A stretch of DNA of 64,000 nt from an uncultured Pelagibacteraceae bacterium (GTDB lineage: Bacteria > Pseudomonadota > Alphaproteobacteria > Pelagibacterales > Pelagibacteraceae): positions 1 to 64,000 of the forward strand of contig CACDQA010000002.1 of NCBI GenBank assembly GCA_902554745.1. The letters run 5' to 3'. Positions 21,671 through 30,629 of the stretch are shown here, one piece after another (positions within the stretch are counted from its first letter, which is position 1; every line of letters begins with the position of its first letter). The notes under the pieces were generated by a model. It did no database searches. It saw nothing but the letters and a program-made list of their open reading frames with translations, and was not told where the DNA came from. The position numbers were made by a program, and so were the translations under genes.

Positions 21671-22672
21671 ATGGATGTTAAATTAGAAAAATGGCACAAA
21701 TGCCAAATTGATAAAGAAGTTCTTAAAGATCTTTCAAAGAAATCAGATATAAAAGGACTGCAACATGTTTCAGTTTTTTTTGGGCTATTATTAGTAACCG
21801 GAATTCTTGCATATCAAACTTGGGGCACATGGTGGTCAGTGTTTTGGTTTTTAATTTATGGAAATATTTATTCCTTCTCTAATCCACTATGGCATGAGAC
21901 AGGTCACAAAACTGCATTTCAATCAAAATTCTTAAACGAATTTTTTTATTACATCTCGTCTTACATGGCTAACTTTGAACCAACTAGATGGAGATACACA
22001 CACTTTGTTCATCATGGAAACACTTATTCAACAGAAAATCCTTTTGATCATGAAATTGAATATGGAAATAATTTAAAAGAAACACCAAAAAGGTTAATTA
22101 TAAATATAATTCCATTTTTGGATTTAGTTTATTTTAAAAAACATATTTCATTTGAAATTATTCAGCACGCTTTTGGAATTAAAACAAAGGTTATGCAAGA
22201 CAGCATCCCAGAAAATGCACAACCAAAAGCAATTTTTATTTCAAGAATTTATGTAGCTATTTGGCTTGTTATTATTTTATGGTCTATATTTGCCTCTTCT
22301 TGGATGCCTTTATTGTATTTTGTTTTACCCCAATTTTATGGAAAAACTTTACATAAACTTGTGGCTTTTACTCAGCATGCTGGTCTTGCAAGAAATATAA
22401 AAGATCATAGGGTTACATCACGTGAAATGTACTTAAATCCTATACTAAGTTTTTTATATTGGAAAATGGAATATCATTTAACGCATCACATGTTTCCTAC
22501 AGTTCCATCATATAATTTGGATAAATTACATCATCATATTAAAGATCAATTACCAAAACCAAATGACGGATTAATAGATGCTTACAAAGAGATTATTCCT
22601 GCTTTAATGAAGCAAAAAGTGAATAAAAGCTATTTTATAAAAAAAGAGCTACCCGAACTTCAAAATATTTAA
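21671..22672 (+). CDS. Membrane fatty acid desaturase-like di-iron protein
   Basis: Histidine boxes HETGH, HFVHHGN, HLTHH; hydrophobic segments. Confidence 0.85.
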   Translation: MDVKLEKWHKCQIDKEVLKDLSKKSDIKGLQHVSVFFGLLLVTGILAYQTWGTWWSVFWFLIYGNIYSFSNPLWHETGHKTAFQSKFLNEFFYYISSYMANFEPTRWRYTHFVHHGNTYSTENPFDHEIEYGNNLKETPKRLIINIIPFLDLVYFKKHISFEIIQHAFGIKTKVMQDSIPENAQPKAIFISRIYVAIWLVIILWSIFASSWMPLLYFVLPQFYGKTLHKLVAFTQHAGLARNIKDHRVTSREMYLNPILSFLYWKMEYHLTHHMFPTVPSYNLDKLHHHIKDQLPKPNDGLIDAYKEIIPALMKQKVNKSYFIKKELPELQNI

Positions 22673-22733
22673 AAATACACTAAGTATGATTTTACTTACT
22701 TGTCCAATTTAGATAAGAAACTATATATAACCT

Positions 22734-23054
22734 ATGGTAAAAATTACATACCACACTCATGATAACAAAACACATACTGTCGATGTTCAGAAGGGTTTAA
22801 CTGTAATGGAAGGTGCAATACAGAATGATATTCCAGGAATTGATGCTGATTGTGGAGGAGGAATGGCGTGTGCTACTTGCCATGTTTATGTCAAAGAAGA
22901 ATGGTTAGATAAACTTCCAGCTAAAGAAGATGGTGAAGAAGATATGCTTGATATGGCATTTGAACCAAAAAATAATAGCAGATTGAGCTGTCAGTTAATA
23001 GTTTCAGATGAGCTAGATGGTTTAGAAGTTAATATTCCATCAAAGCAAGGTTAG
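22734..23054 (+). CDS. 2Fe-2S ferredoxin
   Basis: [17 protein letters not shown] plus downstream SRLSCQL: adrenodoxin-type cluster ligands. Confidence 0.93.
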   Translation: MVKITYHTHDNKTHTVDVQKGLTVMEGAIQNDIPGIDADCGGGMACATCHVYVKEEWLDKLPAKEDGEEDMLDMAFEPKNNSRLSCQLIVSDELDGLEVNIPSKQG

Positions 23055-24071
23055 ATGAATAAAACAGATGTATTAATTATTGGAGCAGGGCCAACAGGGT
23101 TGTTTTGTGCTCATCAACTTGGAATTATAGGATTGAGCTGTGAGATAGTCGACAATCTTGATAAAGCAGGAGGACAATGCATCGAACTTTATCCTGACAA
23201 ACCAATTTATGATATCCCAGCCGTACCAGAGTGCACTGGGGAAGAATTAACCAATAATCTTCTAAAACAAATCAAACCTTTCAATGTTAAATTTCATTTA
23301 AATGAAAGAGTAGAAGAGTTAAAAAAAAATCAAAATAGATGGCATGTTAAAACTTCAGGTGGAGTTGAATTTGATGTTGCGGCTATCGTTATAGCTGGGG
23401 GCGTTGGTTCTTTTGAACCTAGAAAATTTCCAGTAAAGGAATGTGAAAAATTTGAGGGAAATTCACTATTTTATTCAATTAAAGATAAATCAATATTTAA
23501 AGATAAAACTATTTCAATATTTGGTGGAGGAGACTCTGCTTTAGATTGGGCTATTGAACTATCAAACGTCTCTAAAGTAAATTTAATTCATAGAAGAGAT
23601 GGTTTTAGTGGAGCGGAAGCCAGCGTTCAAAAAGTAAAAGAGCTTAATGATCAAGGAAAATTAAATTTATTTACAAAATATCAAATGGATTCTGTAAGTG
23701 GAGATAAAAAAATTGAATCTGTTAAAATAAAACATGACGAAGGTGAAATTAAAGAGATTAAATCTGATTATGTCTTGGGTTTCTTTGGTTTAATCATGCA
23801 ACTTGGCCCTATTTTAGATTGGGGTTTAAATATAAATAAAAAAACTGTCGAAGTTAATACTGAAAATTTTGAAACTAATGTACAAGGAATATTTGCAATT
23901 GGTGATATTTGCTCCTACCCAGGCAAATTAAAATTAATTCTTTCAGGATTTCATGAGGGTGCATTGGCAGCAAGAGGTTGTTTTAAATATGCAAAACCAG
24001 ATGAAAAATTAAGATTTGAATTCACAACAACATCTAAAGCTGCACAAGAAAGACTTGGAATTAAAAAATGA
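23055..24071 (+). CDS. Thioredoxin reductase-like ferredoxin/flavodoxin-NADP+ reductase
   Basis: DVLIIGAGPTGLFCAHQLG FAD motif, SIFGGGDSALDWA NADP motif, FAIGDICSYPGKLKLILSGFHEG; lacks the CxxC of true thioredoxin reductase. Confidence 0.88.
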   Translation: MNKTDVLIIGAGPTGLFCAHQLGIIGLSCEIVDNLDKAGGQCIELYPDKPIYDIPAVPECTGEELTNNLLKQIKPFNVKFHLNERVEELKKNQNRWHVKTSGGVEFDVAAIVIAGGVGSFEPRKFPVKECEKFEGNSLFYSIKDKSIFKDKTISIFGGGDSALDWAIELSNVSKVNLIHRRDGFSGAEASVQKVKELNDQGKLNLFTKYQMDSVSGDKKIESVKIKHDEGEIKEIKSDYVLGFFGLIMQLGPILDWGLNINKKTVEVNTENFETNVQGIFAIGDICSYPGKLKLILSGFHEGALAARGCFKYAKPDEKLRFEFTTTSKAAQERLGIKK

Positions 24072-24694
24072 TAGAACTTTTTTCTGCTAATACTCCTAAT
24101 GGATGGAAAATTAGTATTATACTTGAAGAAATTGGTTATGAGTACAAAGTAACCAAAGTCGATTTAGGTAAAGATGAACAATTCAAACCAGAATTTACAA
24201 AGCTAAGTCCTTTTGGAAAAATTCCGGTGATCATTGATCATGAGAACAATAAAAGCATCTTCGAGTCTGGCGCAATATTAATGTATTTAGCTGACAAAAG
24301 TGGAAAGCTTTATAATCAAAAAGATAGACTAGTTATTAATCAATGGTTGATGGCGCAAATGGGAACAGTTGGACCAATGATAGGTCAACATCATCAGTTC
24401 CATCACTACAATCCAGGTAAAAGTGAATTTGGTGAAGAAAGATATTTTAAAATTACAAAAAGAATTTATGGAGAATTAGACGCAAGATTAAAGGTGTCAA
24501 AATTTCTTGCAGGACCTGATTACACAATCGCTGATATTGCAACTTGGCCATGGATAGCAAGACATGAGTGGCATGATATTGGTTTAAAAAATTACAAAAA
24601 TCTATCTAGATGGTATTTAGAGATTTCTGAGCGAGAAGCAGTGGTCAGAGGTTATAGTTTTATGGATAAGAATGCTAAAATTCCTAAACTCTAA
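24068..24694 (+). CDS. Glutathione S-transferase family protein
   Basis: N-terminal NGWKISIILEEIG.., IFESGAILMYLAD; C-terminal helical domain with TIADIATWPW. Confidence 0.92.
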   Translation: MIELFSANTPNGWKISIILEEIGYEYKVTKVDLGKDEQFKPEFTKLSPFGKIPVIIDHENNKSIFESGAILMYLADKSGKLYNQKDRLVINQWLMAQMGTVGPMIGQHHQFHHYNPGKSEFGEERYFKITKRIYGELDARLKVSKFLAGPDYTIADIATWPWIARHEWHDIGLKNYKNLSRWYLEISEREAVVRGYSFMDKNAKIPKL

Positions 24695-24698
24695 AATT

Positions 24699-24794
24699 TT
24701 ACCCAAATAATCTATAAAGAGTACTAAGAATTCCATAACCTGAAAATTCAATAGCAACAATAATTATAATTATTAAAACTAATTTTTTATTCAT
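24699..24794 (-). CDS. Unannotated 31-aa putative small membrane protein
   Basis: MNKKLVLIIIIIVAIEFSGYGILSTLYRLFG*; hydrophobic core; ATGA overlap with the preceding small ORF. Confidence 0.55.
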   Translation of the reverse strand: MNKKLVLIIIIIVAIEFSGYGILSTLYRLFG

Positions 24795-24907
24795 TTTAAA
24801 AACAAATATAGCAACAGCACAATCCAAAAGAAAGGATAGTAAAAATAAATATATTTCTTAGCAAATAGGAATGAGATTGAATTTTGCTTAGATGATTTCT
24901 TTTTCAT
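24791..24907 (-). CDS. Unannotated 38-aa putative small membrane protein
   Basis: MKKKSSKQNSISFLFAKKYIYFYYPFFWIVLLLYLFLK*; basic N-terminus then one TM-like segment; starts 3 bp after the dksA-like stop. Confidence 0.55.
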   Translation of the reverse strand: MKKKSSKQNSISFLFAKKYIYFYYPFFWIVLLLYLFLK

Positions 24908-24910
24908 TTT

Positions 24911-25426
24911 TTAGTCATCTGCATGAACTTTTTCTTCTTTTTCATGCTTTTCTTGTGCGGCAATAGTATATTTAGCAACAGGTCTTGCCATTAACCTTTT
25001 TAATCCAATTGGTTCTGCTGTATCCAAACAATAACCATAAGTATCCTCTCTAATTCTTCTTAAAGCTTTATCAATTTCTGAAATTAATTTAATTTGTCTA
25101 TTGATTGCTTTCATCTCTACATTGCTATCAATATAGGAGTTAGCTTGGTCAACAATATCTGCAGAAATATTATTGTCATCCATCCCACCATTATAAAGAG
25201 CTTCATTGTTAGCTTTGATTAATTCTTTTTTCCATTCAGTTAGTCTAATTCTGAAATATACTTTATGTTTTTCACACATATATTTTTCAGTGTCTTTTGG
25301 AACATAAGTTTTTGAAATTTTTACAGGACCTTTGGGCGCAACTTTAGCTGTAGTTGGTTTTGCTTTACTTACAACTTTAGTTTTTGGTTTTGATACTTTT
25401 TTCTTTGCTTTAGCAGTCTTCGGCAT
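24911..25426 (-). CDS. dksA: DksA/TraR-family transcription factor with degenerate zinc finger
   Basis: Lys/Ala-rich N-terminus, coiled coil, then DTYGYCLDTAEPIGLKRLMARPVAKYTIAAQEKHE, typical of alphaproteobacterial DksA. Confidence 0.88.
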   Translation of the reverse strand: MPKTAKAKKKVSKPKTKVVSKAKPTTAKVAPKGPVKISKTYVPKDTEKYMCEKHKVYFRIRLTEWKKELIKANNEALYNGGMDDNNISADIVDQANSYIDSNVEMKAINRQIKLISEIDKALRRIREDTYGYCLDTAEPIGLKRLMARPVAKYTIAAQEKHEKEEKVHADD

Positions 25427-25504
25427 AGCTCAATTTTAATCGCTCGCAGTATATTCAGCAAATTAGGGGTGTCAAGCAAGCTTAATTGATATAAATATTT
25501 ATAA

Positions 25505-26827
25505 ATGACCATTAATAACAAAAATATTGATAATGTTTTTTATATTTTTGTTACAGCTCATCTAATTTTTTGGACTTTGATTCCATCATTTACAAATCAT
25601 AATTTACCACTGGATACTATCGAAGCTTTAGCTTGGGGAAGTAATTTAGATTGGGGTTTTAATAAGCATCCACCCATGAGCGCTTTCTTTCCGGAAATAT
25701 TTTTTCAAATTTTTGGACCACAAGATTGGGTTTATTATTTATTAAGTCAAATTTTTGTAATTATATCTTTTTATTATGTTTATAAATTTTCAAATGAAAT
25801 ATTTAACAATAAATTATTAGGTTTAATTTCTGTCTTACTAATTGAAGCAATTTATTTTTACAATTTCACCACACCTGAGTTTAATGTAAATGTATGTCAA
25901 TTACCTTTCTGGTCTTTAACAGTTTATTACTCCTGGAAAATATATAGCGGAAAAGAAATAAAGTTTTTAGATTGTTTTTTAGTAGGTCTGTTTGCTGCTT
26001 TTGGCTTCCTATCAAAATATCTATTTATTTATTTATTAGTTTCAATTGACCTTTTATTTATTTATTTAATTTTTTTTAAAAAGGAGAGAAAGTTTGATTT
26101 TAAATATCTTATTACTCTTGAAGTCTTCTTGGTAGTTTTAGTCCCACATTTAATTTGGTTAAATAACAATGAATATGTTACAATTACTTATGGATTAGCT
26201 AGAACTGGCATAGAACAATCTAGCTTTATAGATAATATTAAATTTCCACTAATCTTTTTATTCAAACAAGTAGGAATAATAATTCCATTTTTTATTTTAA
26301 TTTGGTTGCTAGTAAAAAAAATTAAATTTAATTTAAATTTAAAGGACAAAAAATTATTATTTTTATTAGCAATTAATATTTTGCCAATTTTTTTAATGTT
26401 TTTAACATCTTTAATTACTGGATCAAAAATAAGAACTATGTGGATGACTCCTTTTTATTTGTTTTTTGGCACATTATTTGTTTATTCATTGCAAGCTCAA
26501 GTTAATCTTAAAAAGCTAAAACCATTCATGATTGGATTGATTTTCTTCTTTTTTTTATCACCAACTCTTTATGCTTATGTTTCAATTTCAAAAAACGATA
26601 AAAGAACAGATTATCCAGGAAAAGAAATTGCGATAAAAACTCAATATGCTTGGGATCAACAATTTAATTCAAAAATAAATGTAGTTTTAGGTGATGAATG
26701 GAATGCTGGAAACTTATCTTACCATTTAAAATCACGACCAGCTTGGGAAGGCTTTGTTGAAAGAAAAAAACTTGATCAATTGAAAGATTACATGTGCCTT
26801 GATAGTATTTGTGTAGGTTCAAGATAG
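25505..26827 (+). CDS. Glycosyltransferase family 39-like (ArnT/PMT) membrane protein
   Basis: Multi-TM protein with early acidic motif (LDTIEALAWGSNLDWGFNKHPPMSAFFPEIFF). Confidence 0.8.
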   Translation: MTINNKNIDNVFYIFVTAHLIFWTLIPSFTNHNLPLDTIEALAWGSNLDWGFNKHPPMSAFFPEIFFQIFGPQDWVYYLLSQIFVIISFYYVYKFSNEIFNNKLLGLISVLLIEAIYFYNFTTPEFNVNVCQLPFWSLTVYYSWKIYSGKEIKFLDCFLVGLFAAFGFLSKYLFIYLLVSIDLLFIYLIFFKKERKFDFKYLITLEVFLVVLVPHLIWLNNNEYVTITYGLARTGIEQSSFIDNIKFPLIFLFKQVGIIIPFFILIWLLVKKIKFNLNLKDKKLLFLLAINILPIFLMFLTSLITGSKIRTMWMTPFYLFFGTLFVYSLQAQVNLKKLKPFMIGLIFFFFLSPTLYAYVSISKNDKRTDYPGKEIAIKTQYAWDQQFNSKINVVLGDEWNAGNLSYHLKSRPAWEGFVERKKLDQLKDYMCLDSICVGSR

Positions 26828-27697
26828 ATGAGATATCTAATTTTAATTCCAATATACAACGACAGAGTTTCATTAAAATTACTGATTGAGAATATCAATA
26901 GAGAAATAAAAGATTTAAATCACGATATATCGTTGGTTGTTATTAATGATGCTTCTTCTCAACAAATAGTTGATAACTACCCAAATGTTGAGAATATTAA
27001 TTCTATTGAGATAGTTAATATGAAAGAGAACAGAGGCCATACAAGATGTATTGCATCTGGCTTGAAGTATATCTTTGAAAAAAAAGAATTTGATTATGTA
27101 ATTCCAATGGACGGAGATGGAGAAGATCGACCTGAAGAAATTAAAAATTTTATTAATGTTAGTGAAAATTCTGAAGGAAAATCAATTGTTGGAGAAAGAG
27201 TAAAAAGATCAGAAAGTTTATTTTTTAAAATATGTTATCTATTTCATAAATTTTTAACTTTATCATTTACTGGACAATCAATTAAGTTTGGAAACTTTAC
27301 CTGTTTGTCAAAATTGACGGTTGAAAAAATGATTAAGGAAAAAGCTACATGGAATAGTTTTTCAGGTTCACTAAAAAAAACAGAAAAAGAATTATTGACT
27401 GTTCCATCAATAAGAGGGCCAAGATATTACGGTCCTTCACAGATGAGTTTTTTTAAATTATTAAAGCATTCACTCGCAATTATAAGCGTATTCAGAAAAA
27501 CTGTTCTTGTTCGATCAGCTTTGTTTATTATTTTTTATATATTACTTATCAAAAGCTACGCTTCAGTAATTACTTCATTCCCATTAGTTTTGTTATTGAT
27601 AATGATTTATTCTATTTCTAGTTTAGCTTTAAGAGAAAATATTGAGGAATTTAATAATTCCTTAACAAATATCCACGATATTGATAAAATAAAATAA
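26828..27697 (+). CDS. Family 2 glycosyltransferase (dolichol-phosphate mannosyltransferase-like) with C-terminal TMs
   Basis: LILIPIYNDRVSLKLLI, MKENRGHTRCIASGL, YVIPMDGDGEDRPEEI. Confidence 0.85.
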   Translation: MRYLILIPIYNDRVSLKLLIENINREIKDLNHDISLVVINDASSQQIVDNYPNVENINSIEIVNMKENRGHTRCIASGLKYIFEKKEFDYVIPMDGDGEDRPEEIKNFINVSENSEGKSIVGERVKRSESLFFKICYLFHKFLTLSFTGQSIKFGNFTCLSKLTVEKMIKEKATWNSFSGSLKKTEKELLTVPSIRGPRYYGPSQMSFFKLLKHSLAIISVFRKTVLVRSALFIIFYILLIKSYASVITSFPLVLLLIMIYSISSLALRENIEEFNNSLTNIHDIDKIK

Positions 27698-27699
27698 AT

Positions 27700-29145
27700 A
27701 TGAAAAATTTTTTTAGAAAAGTTGCATTTGGCTTAAAACCTGATGAGAAAGCTCCATCTGATCCGTTGATCTGGGCTCAAAAACAAGTCGAGTCAATTCC
27801 AGAATTTAATTGGAAGGGCAAACATATCTATTCTGAAAAAGAAATGAGAAAGTATTGGATAACTCAAAGGGTTGAAGAAAATACTACATTAAGAAAAAAA
27901 TATAAAAATGATCCAGAAGGCTTAAGGAGAGCTGAGCGTAAATTAGAAGCTGATACAGGAAAACACCTTTGGCCAGCTAACGAACTATGTATCAGACACG
28001 CTGAAGGTTTAAGGGGTGATCATCCAGTTTTAGCTAAGCTTTGGTATTTTTGGGGAAATCATTTCACAATTAGTGACACACAAACATTAGGCTCATATTC
28101 TACTGGAGCTTATCATAGAGAATTTTTAAGAGCTAATATGGATAAAAATTTTGAGACAATGGCAACCGAAGCAACGCTTGCATGGCCAATGATTATGCAT
28201 CTTGATAATAAAGACAATATTGGACCTAAATCTGAAAGTGGAAGATCAGAATGGAGAAGAAAAGAAAAGAGACCAGCAACACTAAATGAAAATCATGCAA
28301 GAGAACTTATGGAGCTTCATACTATTTCTCCAGATGGAGGCTATACACAAGAAGATGTTATAGAGTTAGCAAAAATTATGACTGGATGGCGACCTGATTG
28401 GAGCAAAAGAAAAGACCACGGAAATGATGTTGGTTTTGAATCAGATAAACACGAGCCAGGAAAAAAGAGAGTATTAGGCAAAGAATATAAAAAAGGAAGA
28501 AAAGGAATTAAATTAGCAATTAAGGATTTAGTTAACCATCCTTCTTGTAGAGAGTTTATTGCAACCAAGCTTTGTAGATATCTAATTACTGATGAACCAA
28601 CACCTCAAATGATTGCTCCAGTTATAAAGGCGTGGGAACAATCAGATGGCTTTTTGCCAGAAGTTCATAAAGCTGCGATCAAAGTCGCATTTGAATACAA
28701 TGATAAATATAGAAAATTTCAAAATCCTGAAAACTGGTGGCTTACAACAATAAATATGTCAGGATCAACTTACTCATATCCTGTTAAAGAAAAATTAATT
28801 GATAGTCATCCATTGGGCATCAAACCTTTTGGAGACATTAGTGAACAAGCATGGTTTTTAGAAGATTTGGGTTGTCATCCTTATAGACAAAAACAACCTA
28901 ATGGATTTTCAGATCTTGAAAAAGACTGGTTATCAACGGAATTAATTATAAGAAGAATAATGTTCGCTAAAAAAGCTTTTCATAAATTTAATACGCAAGA
29001 TATGTTAGATGACAATATTCATGAAAAAATAATTCGTAATAACTTTGATAATCCAGATAAAATTCTAAAAATTGTATCGAAAGCAAAGACTAACGAGGAA
29101 AAACATATATTATTATTTAACTTACCGGAGGTATTAAAGGCATGA
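27700..29145 (+). CDS. DUF1800 family protein
   Basis: LNENHARELMELHTISPDGGYTQEDVIELAKIMTGWR signature. Confidence 0.85.
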   Translation: MKNFFRKVAFGLKPDEKAPSDPLIWAQKQVESIPEFNWKGKHIYSEKEMRKYWITQRVEENTTLRKKYKNDPEGLRRAERKLEADTGKHLWPANELCIRHAEGLRGDHPVLAKLWYFWGNHFTISDTQTLGSYSTGAYHREFLRANMDKNFETMATEATLAWPMIMHLDNKDNIGPKSESGRSEWRRKEKRPATLNENHARELMELHTISPDGGYTQEDVIELAKIMTGWRPDWSKRKDHGNDVGFESDKHEPGKKRVLGKEYKKGRKGIKLAIKDLVNHPSCREFIATKLCRYLITDEPTPQMIAPVIKAWEQSDGFLPEVHKAAIKVAFEYNDKYRKFQNPENWWLTTINMSGSTYSYPVKEKLIDSHPLGIKPFGDISEQAWFLEDLGCHPYRQKQPNGFSDLEKDWLSTELIIRRIMFAKKAFHKFNTQDMLDDNIHEKIIRNNFDNPDKILKIVSKAKTNEEKHILLFNLPEVLKA

Positions 29146-30308
29146 AGATATCAAGAAGAGATTTTTTAAAAGGAACTGCAACTTCTTTGTTTTTAGCTGG
29201 ATTTAATTTCCCAGTTTTAGCTTCAACTTCCAAAAAGAAAAACTTTGTAGTTATAATGTTAAGAGGAGGAATGGATGGGATTACAGCTGTTCCTGTAATT
29301 GGAGACAAAAATCTACTAAAAAGAAGAAAAAAAATTTTAATTGATAATCCTATTAAATTAGACACAGATTTTGCTCTTCATCCAAAGTTAAATGCATTCC
29401 ATAAATGTTGGAAAGAAAACACTGGTGCTATTGTTCATGCAACTAGCATTCCATACACAGCTCGATCACATTTTGAAGGTCAAAACTTAATGGAGTCAGG
29501 GGGAAGAGTTCCTTACCAAGAAAAAACAGGTTGGCTTGGAAGAGCAATGAAAATAGCTAACCATAAAGGAGAGGGTTTAGCTTTATCTTTACCTATGCCG
29601 TTGTTATTAAGAGGGGTACCTAAAAACAATAATTATTATCCTTCTGATGGACGTCTTCCAAGAGAAGAGACGCTTGAATTATTAAGATCAATTTATGCAG
29701 ATAGTTCGGAAGAGGAACTGTTAGATATGATGAATTTTGTTAAGAAAAGAAAAAATGAGCAAATGATGGGTATGACGTCGAGTTCCGGAAAAAGAAAAAA
29801 TCGCAACTTAGCAATGAAAGCTGCTGAGTATTTAAAAAAACCTGATGGCCCAAGAGTTGCAGTATTTGAAGTAAATGGATTTGATACTCATGCTGCTCAA
29901 GGTGGAATTAACGGTACTCACACCAAATGCTTACTTGAAATGGATGAGATAATTGAAAATCTTAAGGTTTATTTAAAAGAAGCTTATAAAGATACTTTGA
30001 TATTAACAGTTACAGAGTTTGGAAGAACAATCGCTCAAAATGGAGGAAATGGAACAGAACATGGTTACGGTACTGCTCTATTTATGGCCGGTGGTTTATT
30101 AAAGAAAAGCCAAGTTTACTCTGATTGGCCAGGATTAAAAAGAAAAGAGCTTTATCAAGGAAGAGATTTAAATGCTACCATTGACGCACGATCTGTTTAT
30201 GCATCTGCAATGTCTACAGTGTTTGACTTAGATTTTAACAGAATTCAAAAAGAAGTTTTCTTTGGAGATCAATTACAAAATCTATCTGATAAGCTTTTCA
30301 AAGCTTAA
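29142..30308 (+). CDS. DUF1501 family protein, predicted Tat-exported
   Basis: N-terminal KISRRDFLKGTATSLFLAG twin-arginine signal; VVIMLRGGMDGI and EFGRTIAQNGGNGTEHGYG motifs. Confidence 0.87.
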   Translation: MKISRRDFLKGTATSLFLAGFNFPVLASTSKKKNFVVIMLRGGMDGITAVPVIGDKNLLKRRKKILIDNPIKLDTDFALHPKLNAFHKCWKENTGAIVHATSIPYTARSHFEGQNLMESGGRVPYQEKTGWLGRAMKIANHKGEGLALSLPMPLLLRGVPKNNNYYPSDGRLPREETLELLRSIYADSSEEELLDMMNFVKKRKNEQMMGMTSSSGKRKNRNLAMKAAEYLKKPDGPRVAVFEVNGFDTHAAQGGINGTHTKCLLEMDEIIENLKVYLKEAYKDTLILTVTEFGRTIAQNGGNGTEHGYGTALFMAGGLLKKSQVYSDWPGLKRKELYQGRDLNATIDARSVYASAMSTVFDLDFNRIQKEVFFGDQLQNLSDKLFKA

Positions 30309-30324
30309 TGAAAAAATTTTTTGA

Positions 30325-30546
30325 TTAGCAGCAACCGCAGCTTTTTTTAGCAGTTTTTGGTTGATCAACAGCTTTTGCAGCTTCTAATTCTTTTTGTTCG
30401 TCTTCAATAGCTTTTTGTTTCTTTGAAATCTTATCTTCAAAGTAATCGTAAAGAGAGGCGAATCCTAATTTAGAGGCTCTTTTTTCCTCATAATTTCTTC
30501 GCCCTTTAAGGTTTTCAATTATTTTGACTATTTCTTGGTTTTGCAT
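30325..30546 (-). CDS. Small protein with Cys-rich C-terminus (SCGCC)
   Basis: 73 aa, charged helical body, ends ..KTAKKSCGCC. Confidence 0.6.
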   Translation of the reverse strand: MQNQEIVKIIENLKGRRNYEEKRASKLGFASLYDYFEDKISKKQKAIEDEQKELEAAKAVDQPKTAKKSCGCC

Positions 30547-30629
30547 CCTCTCGTTTTATTTAAAAAGGCAAATAATTCAAGCTTTAAAAATTGGCAAATT
30601 ATAAACACGTTTTTTTATGTTAGGATAAC

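Noticed and set aside
22680-22733. Short imperfect inverted repeat upstream of the ferredoxin gene (AAGTA..TACTT)
   Set aside because: Five-bp arms in very AT-rich DNA are expected by chance; no extended symmetry.
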